Source: an uncultured Aquimarina sp.
Lineage (GTDB): Bacteria; Bacteroidota; Bacteroidia; Flavobacteriales; Flavobacteriaceae
Direction of reading: 5' to 3'
DNA: 41,501 nucleotides
NCBI RefSeq assembly: GCF_947495315.1
Contig: NZ_CANLYD010000027.1
Coordinates: 1-41,501 of the forward strand
Positions 1 through 8,414 of the stretch are shown piece by piece. The notes beneath the pieces are model-generated. The model was not told where the DNA came from. It did no database searches and worked only from the letters and a program-made list of their open reading frames with translations. The position numbers were made by a program, and so were the translations under genes. Each line of letters opens with the position of its first letter. Position 1 is the stretch's first letter.

Positions 1-1
1 A

Positions 2-574
2 GTAGAGCAGTATACCAAACAAGGTACTGAAAACATCCTACTGGCTAAACAAAGAACAGATTATAAATTATGGGGTACCGAAAAGCACGTATCTCCAGAA
101 TTTGTGTATACCAGCAAAGGAAATGCAACGCTGGAAGAGCGTATGCGATATATAGATTATGATAATCTAGGACATCCATTAGAAGTTGTACAGACCTTAG
201 GAAGTCCAGTTATATTTATTTGGGGATACAACGATAGATATCCGATTGCCAAAATTGCCAACGCTACTTATACAGGGATGCCTGCAGCAGTGACCGATTT
301 GATTGATCAGATCAAAACAATCTCTAATGCAGAGGATACTGCTTCTGAAGAGATTGCTATGCGATCTAAGTTCAAGGACTTAAGATCTCACACATTCTTT
401 GCCAATGCAGAAATAACGAGTTATACCTATAATCCACAGATTGGTGTGACTAGTATAACAGATCCCAGAGGGTATACGATGTATTACGAATATGATGGTT
501 TTAATCGATTATCAACGGTAAAAGACCAGGATGGTAATTTGATGTCAGAAAACGAGTATAACTACAAAAACTAG
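2..574 (+). CDS. RHS/YD-repeat protein, C-terminal part (5' end outside window)
   Basis: The reading frame is open from base 2, so this is the 3' end of a gene that begins before the window; an internal ATG at 104 is not the real start. The last residues carry YD-repeat character (DPRGYTMYYEYDGFNRL, then a short DGNL turn), as in RHS wall-associated repeat proteins. The gene ends six bases before the next RHS gene in the same direction, so the two probably form one operon. In Flavobacteriia a large YD-repeat protein commonly precedes a DUF6443-type RHS protein, and the pair probably builds one surface or secreted structure (inference). No toxin tip is visible here. The family call is firm; the role is not. 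Confidence 0.75.
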   Translation, partial: VEQYTKQGTENILLAKQRTDYKLWGTEKHVSPEFVYTSKGNATLEERMRYIDYDNLGHPLEVVQTLGSPVIFIWGYNDRYPIAKIANATYTGMPAAVTDLIDQIKTISNAEDTASEEIAMRSKFKDLRSHTFFANAEITSYTYNPQIGVTSITDPRGYTMYYEYDGFNRLSTVKDQDGNLMSENEYNYKN

Positions 575-580
575 TAACAG

Positions 581-3500
581 ATGAAAAATATTGTAACACA
601 AATTGCTACAGTCTTGCTAGTTTTAGTAAGCGTAGTGGTAACTGCCCAAACAGCAGATACAGTAATCATAGAAAACGAAACCATTAATGCATCTAGTGAT
701 CCGGCATTACTTAATGTAAGCGCAGGTCAAAAAATTATCATTAAACCAACCACATGGATACAACCGGGTACTGTATTTTCTGCAACGATTTCTGGAGATC
801 CTTATGTAAATCCATTATTAAGCACTGACGAGAATTATGTATTTACACGAGTGTATCAAAAGGAGAAGACCAGTTTTTCTGAAGTTAGCAATAATAGCGA
901 TGTGATCGAAAGCATTACCTACTTTGATGGATTAGGTCGTGCTACACAACAAATAGGAATTAAAGGATCTCCAGATAAAAAGGATATTGTAACTTATATG
1001 GAATATGATACTTATGGAAGACAAGCAAAACAGTATTTGCCTTTCGAGAGACAAAATGAAGTTATAGGAAGTTATAATACCGTTGATGTTATTACAGATA
1101 TTAATAGTTATTATAAAACAAAATATCCTAATGATTTTATCGGAATGGCAGAAGCTGATGTCAATGCCTATTCAGAGACTATTTTTGAGAAATCTCCATT
1201 AAGTAGACCTTTAAAACAGGCTGCACCAGGATTAGACTGGATTGCAAAAACTACAGGAGATGATCATACCATAAAATTAGATAGAAGGGCCAATAATGTC
1301 GCGGATGATGTGGTCTATTTTAGAGTAAACTTTACAGACGGCAATACCGAAGCGCCTAGCTTGGTAAAAGTGGGAGATTATCCAGATAATGAACTCTTTG
1401 TAAACATCACCAAAGATGAGAATTGGGCCACAGGTGATGGTGATAATCACATTACACAGGAATTCACTGATAAATCTGGCAGAGTCATTCTAAAAAGAAC
1501 GTACAATGCAGGTGTAGCTCATGATACCTATTATGTATATGATGATTTTGGGAATCTTACCTATGTGATTCCTCCAAAAGTAACATTAAGTGCTACAGAT
1601 GGAGTATCTACAGAAGAACTTGCCGAACTGTGCTACCAATATACATATGATTACAGAAACCGATTGATCGAAAAGAAAATACCGGGAAAAGGATGGGAGT
1701 ATATCGTATATAACAAATTGGACCAACCTGTGCTAACTCAAGATGCCAACCAAAAAGCAAAATCCTCAAAAGAATGGTTGTTTACCAAATATGATGCTTT
1801 GGGACGTGTTATTCTAACCGGACTTTTTAAAGATGACAGGGATAGAGAAGCTGTGCAAGAATCAGTAAATGCGAATGCAGAACAGTTTGAAAATAGAGTC
1901 AGTAGTGGAGGCCTTTTTAATTATTCTAAGAATGCATATCCCACCAATGTTCCATATTATGATGTATATACGATTAATTATTATGATGAACATGTTATTT
2001 GGTCAAATGATATCGAAGTACCTTCATCTTCTTATCAGGTACCTATTAGTAATAATATAAAAGGATTGTTAGCTACTTCAAAGGTAAAAGTATTAGGAGT
2101 TGAAAATGCTTGGATAACCACCCAAATAGGGTATGATGACAAAGGACAGGTAATATATACCTCTATTAAGAATGATTTTTTAAATACTACTGATATTGCT
2201 GAAAGTTTGTTAGATTTTACTGGTAAGCCAGAGACTGTAAAAACAACCCATACCAAAGGAAGCAATGCTGCGATAGTAACCATTGATACCTTTACCTATG
2301 ATCATATGGGGAGATTGTTAGATCAAAATCAAACGATTAACAATCAAGCAGAAGAGCGAATTGTATCCAATACCTATGATGCATTAGGGCAATTGGAGTC
2401 TAAAGCAGTTGGAGGTACTTCTGCGTCTATCAGTGCCCAAGGATCCCAGAGCGGAGTCGAAGATGGACTACAGAAAGTAGATTATACCTATAATGTTAGA
2501 GGTTGGTTAAAAGAAATTAATGAGGGTACCACAGATAATGGAGATTTATTTGGTTTTACGATTAATTACAACACCACTACAGAAAACTTAGGAGCAATTG
2601 CATTGTATAATGGTAATATTAGCGAAACCAGTTGGAAAACTGCTAATGATAATACCAAACGAGCTTATGGATATCAGTATGATGCATTGAATAGAATTCT
2701 TGCAGGAACGAGCAGTGATGGTAGGTATAACTTAAGTAATGTATCCTATGACAAAAACGGAAACATCGAAACCTTACAAAGAACCGGTGCCATTGTTACC
2801 AATCCTGATCGAAATAGATCTGGTGATTTTGGCATGATGGATCATCTTGCCTACGAATATGATGCAGGGAACAGATTACTAAAAGTTACCGATGAGGTAA
2901 CAATGCCTTTTGGGTTTACCAAGAATGCCACAGTTGCAGGAGATGATTATCAATATGATGTTAACGGTAATATGACTGTGGATCATAATAAGGGAATATC
3001 TAGTATTAGTTATAATCATTTAAACTTACCTAATACTGTTGCGATTTCTAATAGTGAAGGAACAGGAAATATTACTTATATTTACGATGCCACTGGAGCG
3101 AAACAAAAGAAAGTTGTCTCTGGAGGAAGTTCTTTAATAGTAGAATACGCTGGTAACCATGTGTATGAAAACGGACAACTTAAGTTCTTTAACCATGCAG
3201 AAGGATACATAGAACCTAATGGAGAGGGTGAATTTGATTACGTATACCAATATAAAGATCATCTTGGTAACATCAGACTCTCATTTTCTGATAACGATAA
3301 AGATGGGAAAATTGATGTGCTGAGAAATGATGCTGATGCAGACGGAGATAATGATTATGCTCACGAAATCTTGCAAGAGAAGAATTATTATCCCTTTGGA
3401 CTACAACATAAAGGATACAATGATCTAATTGTATCAGAACATAACTACGGTTTTGGTGGAAAAGAAGAACAAGATGAACTTGGGTTAGCGTGGATAGATA

Positions 3501-4465
3501 TTACTGCGCGTAACTATGATCCTGCATTAGGCAGGTGGATGAATCTTGATCCAATGGCAGAAGGAATGCGTAGACACTCACCTTATAATTATGCGTTTGA
3601 TAATCCAATATATTTTATTGATCCTGATGGAATGATGCCCGTTGGTCTTGGAGGAATGGGTGAGACTAATAATTTTGATAGAAATACTTTAGGAAGATCT
3701 CCTTTTGATAATAGGAATAATAATTTAAAAGATTTTGATGCTTCACAGTCTGACATTTTTGATCATATGATACCTAAATATATAGCTGGAGAAGCAGGTA
3801 AAAGCACAAATGGATCTGGCAATAGTAACGATAATTGTTGTGGTGGAAATGGAGCAGGAACGGCTTTATCAGATGGAGGAACTTTGGTTATGGGAGCTGA
3901 TGGCGTAGAAGTTGTTGGAGGAGATGGTATCATAACTACTTTAGGAAGTATTAAATCTCAAATAAGTGGTATAGGAAAAACTGCAGGAGGTTTGGCTATT
4001 GGGCTTTCTTATTCTCACAGTTTATGGTCTGCAGAAAGAACAGTTGCTGTTTGGGGTCGTACAATATTATCCGAGACAGAAGTATTATGGAGTAAAGTTG
4101 GTGCAATGAGACCTTCTGGTTTCCAATCTGGAGGATTGCCTTGGTTAAGAAATTTTAGTAGTGTTGGTTTTAGAACTGCGGGAAGAATGGCAGGAGGTTT
4201 GACAGTAGGGCTTGATTATTTAGCGTATAAAGAAGGACAAATGTCCGGAGGTAGGTTTGGTATGAATACTACTTATACAGGAATAGGTTTATTTGGAGGT
4301 CCATTCGGTTGGTTTGCTTCTGGTGCATATTATGTGGTAGGAGATTTATTGGGAGGCCATGAACGAGGTGCTCAAATGGCTCAGGAAATACAACAGAACG
4401 GAGGAAAAACAAACCATCCAAAAGCATTGGGAGGAGGATCTACATTACGAAATCCTAAATTTTAA
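581..4465 (+). CDS. RHS polymorphic toxin (DUF6443-type) with element-supplied C-terminus
   Basis: A 1,294-residue protein. Residues 1-22 form a Sec signal peptide (hydrophobic LLVLVSVVV, cleavage near TAQ). The N-terminal third resembles DUF6443 (ITYFDGLGRATQQ near residue 115), followed by YD repeats (YDALGRV, YDHMGRL, YDALGQL, YDAGNRL). The RHS core follows: KDHLGNIRLSF, then YYPFGLQHKGY from residue 936, LGRWMNLDP, PYNYAFDNP and IDPDG ending at 1017. The variable tip is residues 1018-1294. It is very glycine-rich with hydrophobic stretches, which suggests a membrane-active toxin, but I recognise no named toxin domain. Codons 1-935 belong to the host gene; codon 936 onward is the start of the 7,955-bp mobile unit, so the present protein is a chimera made by insertion. 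The stop is three bases before the candidate immunity gene. Confidence 0.85.
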   Translation: MKNIVTQIATVLLVLVSVVVTAQTADTVIIENETINASSDPALLNVSAGQKIIIKPTTWIQPGTVFSATISGDPYVNPLLSTDENYVFTRVYQKEKTSFSEVSNNSDVIESITYFDGLGRATQQIGIKGSPDKKDIVTYMEYDTYGRQAKQYLPFERQNEVIGSYNTVDVITDINSYYKTKYPNDFIGMAEADVNAYSETIFEKSPLSRPLKQAAPGLDWIAKTTGDDHTIKLDRRANNVADDVVYFRVNFTDGNTEAPSLVKVGDYPDNELFVNITKDENWATGDGDNHITQEFTDKSGRVILKRTYNAGVAHDTYYVYDDFGNLTYVIPPKVTLSATDGVSTEELAELCYQYTYDYRNRLIEKKIPGKGWEYIVYNKLDQPVLTQDANQKAKSSKEWLFTKYDALGRVILTGLFKDDRDREAVQESVNANAEQFENRVSSGGLFNYSKNAYPTNVPYYDVYTINYYDEHVIWSNDIEVPSSSYQVPISNNIKGLLATSKVKVLGVENAWITTQIGYDDKGQVIYTSIKNDFLNTTDIAESLLDFTGKPETVKTTHTKGSNAAIVTIDTFTYDHMGRLLDQNQTINNQAEERIVSNTYDALGQLESKAVGGTSASISAQGSQSGVEDGLQKVDYTYNVRGWLKEINEGTTDNGDLFGFTINYNTTTENLGAIALYNGNISETSWKTANDNTKRAYGYQYDALNRILAGTSSDGRYNLSNVSYDKNGNIETLQRTGAIVTNPDRNRSGDFGMMDHLAYEYDAGNRLLKVTDEVTMPFGFTKNATVAGDDYQYDVNGNMTVDHNKGISSISYNHLNLPNTVAISNSEGTGNITYIYDATGAKQKKVVSGGSSLIVEYAGNHVYENGQLKFFNHAEGYIEPNGEGEFDYVYQYKDHLGNIRLSFSDNDKDGKIDVLRNDADADGDNDYAHEILQEKNYYPFGLQHKGYNDLIVSEHNYGFGGKEEQDELGLAWIDITARNYDPALGRWMNLDPMAEGMRRHSPYNYAFDNPIYFIDPDGMMPVGLGGMGETNNFDRNTLGRSPFDNRNNNLKDFDASQSDIFDHMIPKYIAGEAGKSTNGSGNSNDNCCGGNGAGTALSDGGTLVMGADGVEVVGGDGIITTLGSIKSQISGIGKTAGGLAIGLSYSHSLWSAERTVAVWGRTILSETEVLWSKVGAMRPSGFQSGGLPWLRNFSSVGFRTAGRMAGGLTVGLDYLAYKEGQMSGGRFGMNTTYTGIGLFGGPFGWFASGAYYVVGDLLGGHERGAQMAQEIQQNGGKTNHPKALGGGSTLRNPKF
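3386..3417 (+). repeat. Attachment-site core, left junction (attL-like)
   Basis: This is the 32-bp sequence shared by all three junctions; it encodes YYPFGLQHKGY of the RHS core. It contains an imperfect dyad, TATCCCTTT (3389-3397) and AAAGGATA (3410-3417), around a 12-bp centre, as expected for two tyrosine-recombinase core sites. Crossover could lie anywhere in these 32 bases. The attachment role is inferred from position. Confidence 0.75.
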
Positions 4466-4468
4466 AAG

Positions 4469-4831
4469 ATGTATTATATTTATTATGTACTCTATAAGTT
4501 TACATTACTAACACCTTCAAAGAAAGAGCAGCCAGAACATATAGCCAATATAGTTCTGGCTATGGTTCTATGTTTCAATCTATTTGTAGTTATTAATATT
4601 CTTCGATATTATAATGTAGATTTTGTAAATAATTTTTTTGAACAGAAAGAAATATTTGTTGCATTTTATCTGTGTATTTTATTGGCGGGTTATTTTCTCT
4701 TTATCAAGAACAAAAAGCATGTTATAATAAAAGATAAATATGATAAAGAAAGCAAAAAGAAGAAGTTGTTAAAAACTAGCTTGACGATAATTTATATACT
4801 AGCCACATTTATTTTAGCTTTTATTATTTAA
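4469..4831 (+). CDS. Small three-helix membrane protein, candidate immunity to the RHS tip
   Basis: 120 residues with three predicted membrane helices: about 25-48 (NIVLAMVLCFNLFVVINIL), 62-79 (IFVAFYLCILLAGYFLFI) and 101-120 (a C-terminal helix ending in AFII). A lysine-rich loop (KDKYDKESKKKK) precedes the last helix. It starts three bases after the RHS stop and is carried by the element together with the tip. By the usual layout of polymorphic toxin loci this is the place of the immunity gene, and a membrane immunity protein would suit a glycine-rich, membrane-active tip. I see no named domain; the immunity role is inferred from position. Its 3' end overlaps the convergent lipoprotein gene by four bases. 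Confidence 0.7.
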   Translation: MYYIYYVLYKFTLLTPSKKEQPEHIANIVLAMVLCFNLFVVINILRYYNVDFVNNFFEQKEIFVAFYLCILLAGYFLFIKNKKHVIIKDKYDKESKKKKLLKTSLTIIYILATFILAFII

Positions 4832-5379
4832 TCTTTACAAAATTGAAGAAATAAGGTTTTAGCTTCGTTGTCCCCTAATTGATAAGCTTTTTTAAAGTCA
4901 AGGCACGAAGCTAAAGTATCCTTTAAGTTCAATTTTGTAAACCCTCTATTAATATAATAATCTACATCAGTAGAATCTTTAATTATTGCTTTATTAAAAT
5001 AAAACAATGCATTATTATACTCTTGTTGATTAAAGTGTACTATTCCTATGTTATAACTTATTTTTTCATAATCAGAATCTTTATCAAGAACTTTTTGAAA
5101 GTTATCTAAAGCTTTTTGACAATAAATATTATCACCTCGATTACACAATACACCTTGTATAACGCCTAAACGATAATAACCTATTGTCTTAGAAGGATCA
5201 ATAGATACTGCTTCTTGAAAGTTATTAATTGCCTCCTCAATTTTATTATCTTTTATAGCTAAAGACCCTTTTTCTATCAGAGAATTATATTTTTTGACAT
5301 CAATTTTTACGTCTTTTTTCTGTGTGTTATTACAAGAAAAGACTGTTATAATTAATAATAGAAAAAATCCGTTTTTCAT
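4828..5379 (-). CDS. TPR-repeat lipoprotein
   Basis: 183 residues. A lipoprotein signal ends at Cys16 (TVFSC, then NNTQKK), so the product is probably anchored in the outer or inner membrane facing the periplasm. Tetratricopeptide repeats fill most of the rest: GSLAIKDNKIEEAINNFQEA, then IGYYRLGVIQG...ALDNFQKVL, ISYNIGIVHFNQQEYNNALF and YYINRGFTKLNLKDTLASC. TPRs mediate protein-protein contact; the partner is unknown. The gene sits between the candidate immunity gene (convergent, four-base overlap) and the Xre repressor, with which it is codirectional and only nine bases apart, so the repressor promoter probably drives both. It could be a second immunity or accessory factor for the tip; this is a guess. 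Confidence 0.75.
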   Translation of the reverse strand: MKNGFFLLLIITVFSCNNTQKKDVKIDVKKYNSLIEKGSLAIKDNKIEEAINNFQEAVSIDPSKTIGYYRLGVIQGVLCNRGDNIYCQKALDNFQKVLDKDSDYEKISYNIGIVHFNQQEYNNALFYFNKAIIKDSTDVDYYINRGFTKLNLKDTLASCLDFKKAYQLGDNEAKTLFLQFCKD

Positions 5380-5388
5380 GATATAAGT

Positions 5389-5718
5389 TTATGAGTATGC
5401 TTTTTTAGCTTTAAAGTCACGGATAGACATATCAATGAAATAGAATAGTTTTTCTTTAACTTCTAAAGGTAAGTTTTGTACTTCTAGAATACGTTGTAAT
5501 GTAGTGTTGTCAAGTTCTATATCTGTTTTACCTACCAAATAATCTAAACTTACTTCTAATAGATCAGCTAGTTTTGTGGCTGTATCAATAGAAGGCTTCA
5601 TCTCATCACGTTCATAACGACCAATCACAGGAGCTTTAGTTCCCAAATGTTTAGCCACTACTTCTTGGGATAAACCTTTATCTTTTCTAACATCTGCTAA
5701 TCTTTTTCCAAAACTCAT
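5389..5718 (-). CDS. Xre-family helix-turn-helix repressor
   Basis: 109 residues. An HTH_3/Cro-CI type domain occupies residues 3-65, with the recognition region SQEVVAKHLGTKAPVIGRYE followed by the family signature ending LLEVSLDYLVG. The C-terminal 40 residues are probably helical and for dimerisation. It is divergent from the ATPase gene across 143 bases that hold back-to-back promoters, so it most likely represses both its own gene and the ATPase-recombinase operon, as phage-type repressors do (inference). A diverged homologue lies in the same relative position of the displaced cassette (21340-21678, minus). Confidence 0.85.
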   Translation of the reverse strand: MSFGKRLADVRKDKGLSQEVVAKHLGTKAPVIGRYERDEMKPSIDTATKLADLLEVSLDYLVGKTDIELDNTTLQRILEVQNLPLEVKEKLFYFIDMSIRDFKAKKAYS

Positions 5719-5753
5719 AAGTGCTGATTAATACAGTTAAATCAAGTATTTAG

Positions 5754-5784
5754 CAAATATACAGAACCTAAAAGTATCTATCAA
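5754..5784 (-). promoter_or_regulatory. Promoter for the Xre repressor operon (copy 1)
   Basis: Read on the minus strand, TATATTTG (complement of 5754-5761) matches the Bacteroidetes -7 consensus TAnnTTTG, and TTG (complement of 5782-5784) lies 20 bases upstream as the -33 element. The predicted transcript runs into the repressor gene. Confidence 0.6.
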
Positions 5785-5796
5785 ATCGAATTAATA

Positions 5797-5827
5797 TTGT
5801 TTATATAGAATCTATTAGTTACTTTTG
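5797..5827 (+). promoter_or_regulatory. Promoter for the ATPase-recombinase operon (copy 1)
   Basis: TTG at 5797-5799 and TACTTTTG at 5820-5827 are separated by 20 bases, fitting the Bacteroidetes TTG/TAnnTTTG promoter. The leader to the ATG at 5862 would be about 28 bases. The promoter is divergent from, and 12 bases away from, the repressor promoter, so one operator could control both. Confidence 0.6.
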
Positions 5828-5861
5828 AAACTGAAAAGTACTATTAAAATATTTTTAGATT

Positions 5862-7439
5862 ATGTTAGATACCACCAACGTCAATAATTATAGCTATCAG
5901 ACAAAAGACCTAGAAATCCATGTTTTAGGAGGTGTTAAGTTCAATAATCTAGAGCGTATGCGTGTTACATTAAGCATAAAAAAACCAAAACAACACAATG
6001 TGTTGCGTCATAGTATTGACTTGTATAACGATACGATGATTGAGAAATTTGTTAGAACTATTGCCGAACGTATAGAAATCGGCACAAGCATTACTAGAAA
6101 GACACTGCAAGATCTTACTGGAGCCTTAGAGCAATATCGTATTGATCAAATCAATAAAGAGAATCAGCAAGAAGAACCTATACCCGAATTATCAGGCAAA
6201 GAACAAAAAGCAGCCATCAAGTTTTTAAAATCTAAAGATTTATTACAAAAGACCAATGAGTTAATCGGTAAAAGTGGTGTAATAGGTGAAGAAGTCAACC
6301 GATTATTAATGTATTTAATATTCACAAGTCGTAAAACAGCCAATCCATTACACTGTATTAGTCTAGGAAGTAGCGGAGTTGGAAAAACACATTTACAATC
6401 TAAAGTAGCAGAACTCATACCTGATGAAGATAAAATAGAAATCACAGTATTATCTGCTAATGCATTTTATTACTTCAATCGTACCGAACTAAAAAACAAA
6501 CTGATTTTAATAGAAGATTTAGACGGAGCAGAAAGTGTACTCTACCCTCTTAGAGAATTACAATCTAAAAAACGAATTACAAAAACTGTCGTACATAAAG
6601 ATAGAAAAGGTACAACCAAAACCATCCACTTAACCGTAGAAGGTCCTGTAAGTGTTGCAGGTTGTACTACTCAAGAAAGTGTTTATGAAGATAATAGTAA
6701 CCGTAGTTTTTTATTATACATTGATGAAAGTAACGAGCAAGATCAAAAGATTATGCAGTATCAACGCTTACTATCTGCAGGAAAAGTAAACAAGGATGAT
6801 GAGTTTATATCTGCTCGGTTTTTACGAGATGTACAACGGATGCTCGAACCTGTAAAAGTGATCAACCCTTATGCAATGGGACTTAGTCTTCCTCAATCTG
6901 TATTTAAACCAAGAAGAACAAACTCACACTATCTACAATTTATTGAAGCGGTTACCTTTTACAGCCAATATCAACGAGAGAAAAAATATGATGAGCAAAC
7001 AGGTGAAGAATATATAGAAACCACCATTGAGGATATACAACAAGCTAATGAAATCATTAAAGAAGTATTACTTAGAAAAAGTGATACCATTACAGGAGCA
7101 TTACGTAATCATCTAGAAAGACTTAAATCTTATCTAAAAAAGAATAATCAAACCACATTTACAAATGCAGAAATTAGAAGAAATCTACGAGTAAAAGAAA
7201 CGACTTTACGTAGATATAACAAGCAATTACAAGAAGAAGGTTATATAAGAAGAAAGAAGAATGCTAAAACTAAAAGTTATTGCTTCGAGGTCATCGATAT
7301 CCTAGAATATGACACTCTCAAATCTCAAATAGATACAGCATTAAATACTTGTTTGAATGGTCTCAGTCTCGCCAGTTCGCCACCAAGTCGCCACACCTCA
7401 AATGGCGAGGTTAACAACAAGATAGTTAATGAGTTATAA
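5862..7439 (+). CDS. Element-encoded P-loop ATPase (helicase/replication-like)
   Basis: 525 residues. Walker A is GSSGVGKT (169-176), Walker B is LILIEDLDG (214-222), a sensor-like GPVSVAGCTTQ follows at 261-271, and a possible arginine finger is in NSNRSFLL (Arg281). This AAA+-type core resembles the ATPase part of primase/helicase proteins of Bacteroidetes mobile elements, but no CHC2 zinc finger or primase domain is visible in the N-terminal 160 residues. Residues about 410-480 look like a winged helix (FTNAEIRRNLRVKETTLRRY, then LQEEGYIRRK). The last 25 residues are low-complexity and are encoded by TCGCCA repeats. It is first in the operon with the recombinases. A role in replicating or remodelling the excised element is likely but unproven. 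Confidence 0.7.
   Translation: MLDTTNVNNYSYQTKDLEIHVLGGVKFNNLERMRVTLSIKKPKQHNVLRHSIDLYNDTMIEKFVRTIAERIEIGTSITRKTLQDLTGALEQYRIDQINKENQQEEPIPELSGKEQKAAIKFLKSKDLLQKTNELIGKSGVIGEEVNRLLMYLIFTSRKTANPLHCISLGSSGVGKTHLQSKVAELIPDEDKIEITVLSANAFYYFNRTELKNKLILIEDLDGAESVLYPLRELQSKKRITKTVVHKDRKGTTKTIHLTVEGPVSVAGCTTQESVYEDNSNRSFLLYIDESNEQDQKIMQYQRLLSAGKVNKDDEFISARFLRDVQRMLEPVKVINPYAMGLSLPQSVFKPRRTNSHYLQFIEAVTFYSQYQREKKYDEQTGEEYIETTIEDIQQANEIIKEVLLRKSDTITGALRNHLERLKSYLKKNNQTTFTNAEIRRNLRVKETTLRRYNKQLQEEGYIRRKKNAKTKSYCFEVIDILEYDTLKSQIDTALNTCLNGLSLASSPPSRHTSNGEVNNKIVNEL
7368..7410 (+). repeat. TCGCCA iteron-like cluster at the ATPase 3' end (copy 1)
   Basis: TCGCCA occurs at 7369-7374, 7377-7382 and 7389-7394, and its complement TGGCGA at 7404-7409. 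The same hexamer appears at 10438-10443 and inverted near 10907 in the tail. Such clusters can be initiator or recombinase arm sites; here this is only a pattern. The duplicate is at 15323-15365. Confidence 0.35.
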
Positions 7440-7475
7440 TCAACTCGCTACCACTTCCCAAAAAACACATACCGT

Positions 7476-8414
7476 ATGAAAAAATTAAAGTTAGAAAACG
7501 CTAGCTATAGCGTTCTATTATCCAATTATAAAGAATGGTTAGATATATTAGGATATGCAGAAACTACAGTGTATAACTTGCCAAACCATCTTAGAGAGTT
7601 CTTTTATTGGTTAGAGTGCCAAAAGCGTACAGATATTAATCATATTACCGCACAAGATGTTACTAATTATTATAAAGTTTTAAAAGAAAGAAGTAACCAA
7701 CGTATCGATGGCGCACTCAGTAAATCCTATCTCAATAAACACCAACAAGCATTAAAGAAGTTCAGAGAATATTTAATACAACACAATGCCAAAACACCCT
7801 TGAGGGTGCATTTAAAATCAGAGACTCAACCCACAGAAGAACGCATCAATATCCTGACACAATCCGAAATCAAAGAGTTGTTTGCAGCTTGTAATTATAG
7901 TAATAAACGGCAATGCATTAGAATACGAGATAAAGCACTCTTAACAATCTTCTATAGTTGTGGATTACGTAGAAATGAAGCAGTACACTTAGATATAAAA
8001 GATGTGTTGTTTGATAAGCAACGTATCTATGTTCGTAAGGGAAAGAATTACAAAGAACGTTTTGTACCAATCAATAAATACAATCTAAGCATTTTAGAAG
8101 AGTATATCTATGATGGCAGACCAGATTTTAATATCAAGAATAATACAGAAGCTTTATTACTCAATCAACACGGGACACGATTACAAGGAATGAGCTTTGC
8201 GAATCGGTTACAAGCTATTGTAGCAGCAACAGAAAACAAAATCATTATAGAAAAATATATCACACCACATACACTACGACACTCTATTGCTACTCATTTA
8301 CTGCAAAAAGAAGTGCCACTAGAAAGTATCAAACATTTTTTAGGGCATAGCAGCTTAGAGAGTACACAGATTTATACACATCTTTTAAAAACTATTACTA
8401 ATGAAAACCGATAA
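7476..8414 (+). CDS. Tyrosine recombinase A (XerC/D-like, catalytically complete)
   Basis: 312 residues, normal for Xer-type integrases. The N-terminal SAM-like core-binding domain covers about 10-105, the catalytic domain 125-305. The active-site residues are all visible: Arg165 (SCGLRRNEA), a lysine in the beta-hairpin (VRKGKNYK, 187-193), His265 and Arg268 (HTLRHS), His291 (LGHSS) and the nucleophile Tyr300 (QIYTH). It should cut and rejoin DNA at the element ends. It lies 36 bases after the ATPase gene and overlaps recombinase B by 14 bases, so the two are translationally coupled. The likely target is the 32-bp RHS-core site; this is inferred from element structure. Confidence 0.9.
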   Translation: MKKLKLENASYSVLLSNYKEWLDILGYAETTVYNLPNHLREFFYWLECQKRTDINHITAQDVTNYYKVLKERSNQRIDGALSKSYLNKHQQALKKFREYLIQHNAKTPLRVHLKSETQPTEERINILTQSEIKELFAACNYSNKRQCIRIRDKALLTIFYSCGLRRNEAVHLDIKDVLFDKQRIYVRKGKNYKERFVPINKYNLSILEEYIYDGRPDFNIKNNTEALLLNQHGTRLQGMSFANRLQAIVAATENKIIIEKYITPHTLRHSIATHLLQKEVPLESIKHFLGHSSLESTQIYTHLLKTITNENR

